DNA of 64,000 bases from Prosthecobacter debontii (GTDB taxonomy: Bacteria > Verrucomicrobiota > Verrucomicrobiia > Verrucomicrobiales > Akkermansiaceae). The DNA is taken from NCBI GenBank assembly GCA_945862245.1, contig CAMAXN010000009.1, positions 1 to 64,000 on the forward strand, given 5' to 3'. The position numbers were made by a program, and so were the translations under genes. Positions within the stretch are counted from its first letter, which is position 1; every line of letters begins with the position of its first letter. Positions 60,443 to 64,000 of this stretch are shown one piece after another. The notes beneath the pieces are model-generated. The model did not search any database, was not told the origin of the DNA, and was given only the letters and a program-made list of their open reading frames with translations.

Positions 60443-61393
60443 ATGCTTGGCGAGCGAGTGAGAAAAAACTATGCGGTGACTGTGAATTCAAGATTAAGCG
60501 GTGAAGACTTAAGCAGCGAGCTTGATGCCTTCCTACGGTATCTTGCCACAGAGCGGGGGCTCTCGGACGCCTACCAACTCTCTGTTTCACAAACTTTGGT
60601 GAGCTTGCTTGGCTGGTTTGCGGAATGCGGAATCGCTCCAGGAGAAACGGGAACCGAAGAACTCGCTACTTTCCTTTCCAAACGGAAAGAAGAAGGCCTC
60701 TGCTCATCTTCAATCAGGTTAGCTACAGTTCACCTTAAGATTTTTTACCGCTGGCTGGCCGCGACTGGAAAAGCTGCAATCGATCCCGCTGAACCGCTGG
60801 CGACATCGAAAGCGGATAAAAAGCTACCCGACACCCTCAGCGCCCGCCATATGGAGGCCTTACTAGGAAGTATTCTCACCGACAAAATACTGGGACGGCG
60901 AGACAAAGCGATCATCGAGCTATTCTACTCCGCTGGCCTGCGGCTTGCCGAGCTTTGTGCCGCACGATTAGAGTGGATGGATTCTGAGGAGGGCTTTCTC
61001 CGGGTCATCGGGAAAGGTAAAAAGACCCGACTGGTTAGGGTAGGAACAAAGGCTTTGGAAGCGATAGCCGATTATCTCGCAAACGAGAGACCAAAACTGG
61101 TTGGGCGGCAAACCTCGTCGCATATTTTTATCGGAGTGAGAGGTCTTCCACTCACACCGGAGCGCGTGCGACAGATCGTAAAACGACGGTCAGAAATGGC
61201 GGGCGTGCCGGTATCGGTTCATCCGCACATGCTGCGGCATTCGTTCGCCACGCATCTCCTTGAGGGCGGCGCAGATCTGCGTGTGATCCAAGAACTGCTT
61301 GGCCACGCCGATATCGCAACCACCCAGATTTACACCCATGTAAGCTCTAAAGGGCTGAAGGAAACGCATCGTAAATTTCATCCGCGAGCATAG
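60443..61393 (+). CDS. Tyrosine recombinase, XerC/XerD type
   Basis: The product has about 316 residues. The N-terminal core-binding (SAM-like) domain spans residues about 15-125 (ELDAFLRYLATERGLSDAYQ, TVHLKIFYRWLAATGKAAID). The catalytic domain has all active-site residues: Arg in LFYSAGLRLAEL, Lys in VIGKGKKTRLVR, the HxxR in HPHMLRHSFATHLLEGGADL, and His and Tyr in LGHADIATTQIYTHV. It closely resembles housekeeping XerD, which resolves chromosome dimers at dif. The exact start is uncertain: TTG at 60371, ATG at 60443 and GTG at 60482 are in frame. No dif site or cassette repeat was found beside it. Confidence 0.9.
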   Translation: MLGERVRKNYAVTVNSRLSGEDLSSELDAFLRYLATERGLSDAYQLSVSQTLVSLLGWFAECGIAPGETGTEELATFLSKRKEEGLCSSSIRLATVHLKIFYRWLAATGKAAIDPAEPLATSKADKKLPDTLSARHMEALLGSILTDKILGRRDKAIIELFYSAGLRLAELCAARLEWMDSEEGFLRVIGKGKKTRLVRVGTKALEAIADYLANERPKLVGRQTSSHIFIGVRGLPLTPERVRQIVKRRSEMAGVPVSVHPHMLRHSFATHLLEGGADLRVIQELLGHADIATTQIYTHVSSKGLKETHRKFHPRA

Positions 61394-61596
61394 TCGATAT
61401 AGGACGAGATAAAAATCCGCCGCCGGGAGACGATGTTGGCTTCGGGGTGGATAGGTGCGGTAATTCACACCGGATGGAGGACACTCGGCAGCCTTACCCG
61501 TGAGCACTTTTTAGCCAGCGAAAATCTCGCCCTGAAAAAACAACTACTGCATCCCCGTATTGTCCTTAGATTTAACGTGGCGTTTCGCACCGAAGG
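61394..61596. other. Intergenic region, nothing recognised
   Basis: About 200 bp between the recombinase gene and hprK show no coding sequence I can support. Several short inverted stretches, such as GGTGCGGTAATTCACACCGG, suggest possible RNA structure, but no known family is matched. Confidence 0.5.
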
Positions 61597-61612
61597 GGGT
61601 TAATCTTAACCC
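61597..61612. promoter_or_regulatory. Perfect palindrome directly before the hprK start
   Basis: GGGTTAA-TC-TTAACCC is a perfect 7-bp inverted repeat ending at the base before the ATG. It covers the place of a ribosome binding site, and no purine-rich site is left apart from the GGG half. It could be an operator or a hairpin that controls translation. Confidence 0.6.
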
Positions 61613-62575
61613 ATGGCACAACGAGTCAAGACGGTGGCGGCGATCACCGTGGAGAAATTTTTCGAAGCTTATGCGGAACACCTGAAACTCAGCCTGATTA
61701 GTGACAGGATCGGCTTCGACCGTCTGATCAGCGAGCCAGCCGTGAACCGGCCCGGCCTAGCACTTGCGGGGTTCTTCTCCTATTTTGCCAAGAAACGCGT
61801 GCAGGTACTTGGCAACTTGGAGATGGCCTATCTACGTAAGCTTCCCGAGGAAATGCGCATCGATCGCTTTCGCCGGATGTGTGAGCGGGAGATCCCTTGC
61901 ATCGTTGTTTCACGCGGCGCGAACCTTGGCACCGAGCTAATGACCGTCGCTATGGAGCACTCGATCCCCATTCTCGGGACTTCGCAGGTGACCATGAAAT
62001 TCCTGAACGCTGCCACGATCAGCCTAGAGAACGAATTCGCACCTACCGTGACGCTCCATGGCTGCATGGTCGATATGCGCGGGATAGGCGTGCTCATCAT
62101 CGGTAAGAGTGGTTCAGGAAAATCAGAAACAGCTATCGGCCTGCTCGAACGCGGCGCTTCGCTGGTGGCGGATGACATGGTGCGGATTAAGTATGTCGGT
62201 GCAGAGCTGATCGCTAATTCGCCCGACCTCTCGCGAGGATATATGGAGATACGCGGTATCGGTATCATCAACGTCGCCAACCTCTACGGCCTGGCCTCAA
62301 TCCGCCCGGACAAGCGCCTTGATCTAGTCGTCACGCTTAAGCCCGCCACCGACCTCAACGAGGTGGACAGGATTGGCCTAGAATCGAAAACCTATGAGCT
62401 GCTTGGCCAAAAGATTGCCCATGTCGAGGTGCCCGTCGGCCCTGGCCGCGACACCGCCCGCATGGTGGCCATCGCCGCCCTCGACCAGCAGTTACGGCGA
62501 CTCGGCTACAACATGGCCGATGAATTCAACGAGAAACTTCTACATCACATGTCTGCCAGTAACCGTCCGCTGTGA
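61613..62575 (+). CDS. hprK: HPr kinase/phosphorylase
   Basis: The 320-residue product has the HprK N-terminal domain (VAAITVEKFFEAYAEHLKLS, NLGTELMTVAMEHSIPILGT) and the kinase domain with P-loop VLIIGKSGSGKSETAIGLLE, LVADDMVRIKYVG, and the signature YMEIRGIGIINVANLYGLAS. It phosphorylates and dephosphorylates HPr at Ser46 in response to energy and phosphate state. No ptsH or EI gene lies in the window. The start is set by the ATG right after a palindrome. Confidence 0.93.
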   Translation: MAQRVKTVAAITVEKFFEAYAEHLKLSLISDRIGFDRLISEPAVNRPGLALAGFFSYFAKKRVQVLGNLEMAYLRKLPEEMRIDRFRRMCEREIPCIVVSRGANLGTELMTVAMEHSIPILGTSQVTMKFLNAATISLENEFAPTVTLHGCMVDMRGIGVLIIGKSGSGKSETAIGLLERGASLVADDMVRIKYVGAELIANSPDLSRGYMEIRGIGIINVANLYGLASIRPDKRLDLVVTLKPATDLNEVDRIGLESKTYELLGQKIAHVEVPVGPGRDTARMVAIAALDQQLRRLGYNMADEFNEKLLHHMSASNRPL

Positions 62576-62635
62576 GGTACTTATTGCCCCTTAATTGACA
62601 CAAGAATTTGCTTCGCGGAAAAAAGCAGCCACATT

Positions 62636-63367
62636 ATGGCAATGAGTTATTCGCTGCTATTCTGGCTCTCACTCACCACTTTGGTTTGTAAAGGTTTTGA
62701 GCTACCATACGAATCAAGCCAGTGTGTGGTCGGGGTGGCAGATAGCTGGAATAGCTCGTATGTCACCATCTCGTTTTTCGAAAAAAAGCAGGGGGTCTGG
62801 CGCGGGGTCGGGGACGATTGGAAAGGGCGACTGGGCAACAAGGGTCTGGTTTGGGGGCGGGGTCTGCATCCGAACACAGCCAGTACCATATTAAAAAAGG
62901 AGGGCGATGCTCGCTCACCAGCCGGGGTTTTCGATCTCGGTGGAGTCTGGGGCATCCATGAGAGCGTTAAAAAGCAGCCGAAAACTTTTTACCGCAAGGT
63001 CAGCTCCCGCGACCTGTGGGTGGAGGATCCGACCTCGGAGCATTACAATCGCTTCCTCACCCTGCCGCACGAGCCTGCGACTACTTGGGAAAAGAAGGCG
63101 CAGATGAAGCAAAACGATTACCCGCACTCACTGAAAATGTTCATTGCCCACAACGCGCCGCCCAAGGTGACTGCGGGTGGCGGATCCTCAATTTTCTTCC
63201 ATATTTGGCGGCGCGACGGCGCGTCGGCTACCGCCGGGTGCACTACGATGAAAGAAGACAAGCTAAGATGGCTCATCGCGGCAGTTGACCCGGGCCGTCG
63301 CCCGCTTTACGTGCTATTGCCGCACACCGAATACGAGAAACTCAAGCCCCTCTGGAAATTACCATGA
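62636..63367 (+). CDS. L,D-transpeptidase-like (YkuD family) protein
   Basis: The 243-residue protein has an N-terminal hydrophobic signal ([18 protein letters not shown]). A YkuD-type catalytic region follows, with [20 protein letters not shown], where the SATAGCT stretch matches the S-x-G-C active site. His residues lie in HIW. It would cross-link peptidoglycan or attach proteins to it, acting in the periplasm. Its last codon overlaps the trpB start by four bases (ATGA), an unusual pairing of a wall enzyme with a tryptophan gene. Confidence 0.85.
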   Translation: MAMSYSLLFWLSLTTLVCKGFELPYESSQCVVGVADSWNSSYVTISFFEKKQGVWRGVGDDWKGRLGNKGLVWGRGLHPNTASTILKKEGDARSPAGVFDLGGVWGIHESVKKQPKTFYRKVSSRDLWVEDPTSEHYNRFLTLPHEPATTWEKKAQMKQNDYPHSLKMFIAHNAPPKVTAGGGSSIFFHIWRRDGASATAGCTTMKEDKLRWLIAAVDPGRRPLYVLLPHTEYEKLKPLWKLP

Positions 63368-64000
63368 TTGCAGCACCCACACTACCCGACTCGAAGGGTC
63401 ACTTCGGACAATTCGGAGGAATGTTCGTCCCGGAGACTCTGATGACTCCGCTCCAAGATCTCGCCAAGGCTTATGAGGAAGCTAAGGCCGACCCCACGTT
63501 CCAAGCGGAGCTCGACGACTTACTGAAAAACTACGTCGGCCGCCCTACACCACTGTATTTCGCGGAGCGCTGGACGAAGCAACTCGGCGGCGCAAAAATC
63601 TACCTTAAGCGCGAGGACTTACTCCACACCGGTGCGCACAAGATAAACAACGCACTCGGGCAAATCTTGCTCGCGATACGTCTCGGAAAAACCCGCATCA
63701 TCGCGGAAACGGGAGCCGGCCAACACGGCGTCGCCACCGCCACGGTGTGCGCGCGCTTCGGGATGGAGTGCGTAGTTTACATGGGCAAGGTCGATATGGA
63801 AAGGCAGGCGCTAAACGTCGCGCGCATGCGACTGATGGGTGCAGAAGTCCGCGCCGTCACCGCCGGGCAGGCCACGCTCAAGGAGGCGGTGAATGAAGCC
63901 ATGCGCGACTGGGTCGCCAGCGTGGAGAACACGCATTACATCATCGGCTCCGCCCTCGGCTCGCATCCTTTTCCCATGATCGTCCGCGATTTCCACCGCG
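63364..64000 (+). CDS. trpB: Tryptophan synthase beta chain, 5' part (runs off the window)
   Basis: About 212 of some 400 residues are present: the start [20 protein letters not shown], the PLP-lysine motif [40 protein letters not shown], and [18 protein letters not shown]. It condenses indole with serine in the alpha2beta2 synthase. It is translationally coupled to the transpeptidase gene upstream. trpA would be expected beyond the end of the window. Confidence 0.95.
   Translation, partial: MIAAPTLPDSKGHFGQFGGMFVPETLMTPLQDLAKAYEEAKADPTFQAELDDLLKNYVGRPTPLYFAERWTKQLGGAKIYLKREDLLHTGAHKINNALGQILLAIRLGKTRIIAETGAGQHGVATATVCARFGMECVVYMGKVDMERQALNVARMRLMGAEVRAVTAGQATLKEAVNEAMRDWVASVENTHYIIGSALGSHPFPMIVRDFHR

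Noticed and set aside
60443-61393. Xer recombinase as the enzyme behind the cassette repeats
   Set aside because: Its motifs match housekeeping XerC/XerD, it lies over 40 kb from the repeats, and no repeat copy is beside it, so a link cannot be supported.
61394-61596. Possible structured RNA (SRP or tmRNA-like)
   Set aside because: No SRP GGAAG loop, tRNA arm or tmRNA tag was found; only weak inverted stretches remain.
1-64000. CRISPR array
   Set aside because: No short direct repeats with regular spacing and no cas genes were seen; the cassette repeats are longer and 0.2-6 kb apart.

Overview
The window looks like chromosomal DNA from a Verrucomicrobiota bacterium (Verrucomicrobiales-like). 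This is inferred from several Gram-negative exported proteins that end in a VPEP-type motif, a hydrophobic helix and an RRRR tail (PEP-CTERM), from a large PVC-type heme-binding CxxCH protein, from HPr kinase with no PTS genes in view, and from high GC content. No rRNA, tRNA or CRISPR array was recognised.

Left part (1 to about 25.6 kb): an accessory, mosaic region. Its main feature is a family of about 76-bp repeats (up to 140 bp in divergent copies). They begin AACCCCCTTTTCCCC and end GCAAATTCCTAGCATT. I count seven well-conserved copies and five divergent or partial ones. They separate unrelated pieces of DNA, and many of those pieces end inside a gene exactly at a repeat: an FkbM methyltransferase tail, the first ~57 residues of monomeric isocitrate dehydrogenase, a PQQ propeller fragment, an amidohydrolase tail, the start of an exported Ig-like protein, and a HEPN-type protein missing its end. 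Complete genes sit between them: PEP-CTERM proteins, hipBA, a divergent winged-helix/nucleotidyltransferase pair, a PVC heme protein, a two-domain glycosyltransferase, outer-membrane barrels, a LURP-one-like protein, an aspartyl beta-hydroxylase/propeller fusion and a phosphodiesterase-TPR-sulfotransferase. IS4-type transposase remnants and a REP-like inverted-repeat element are also present. No integrase or canonical attC core was seen, so the element type is unknown.

Middle (25.7 to 38.7 kb): conserved-looking chromosome. A zinc or manganese ABC uptake operon (binding protein, membrane-anchored acidic protein, ATPase, permease, outer-membrane porin) ends in a hairpin terminator. It is followed by a PQQ-propeller protein, a small lipoprotein, an MFS transporter and a FolB-like gene. 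Then comes a minus-strand cluster of exported proteins: two paralogues with different C-termini, a PstS-like binding protein and a small anchored protein.

Right-middle (38.1 to 58.05 kb): one long minus-strand operon. In transcription order it encodes a TpsB/FhaC transporter, an ExbB-type channel fused to DUF2341 and LamG-like domains, ExbD, TonB, a 605-residue porin, a coiled-coil protein, a parvulin prolyl isomerase, a 3737-residue TpsA filamentous-haemagglutinin-like protein and a Sel1-repeat protein. Tight spacing and overlaps suggest co-expression of a two-partner secretion system together with its own Ton energising module.

Right end (58.2 to 64 kb): housekeeping genes. These are cdaA (c-di-AMP synthase) with a 57-residue CdaR/YbbR-like membrane microprotein, sufT, a low-molecular-weight phosphatase, a Xer-type recombinase, hprK with a perfect palindrome directly before its start, an L,D-transpeptidase, and trpB running off the window.
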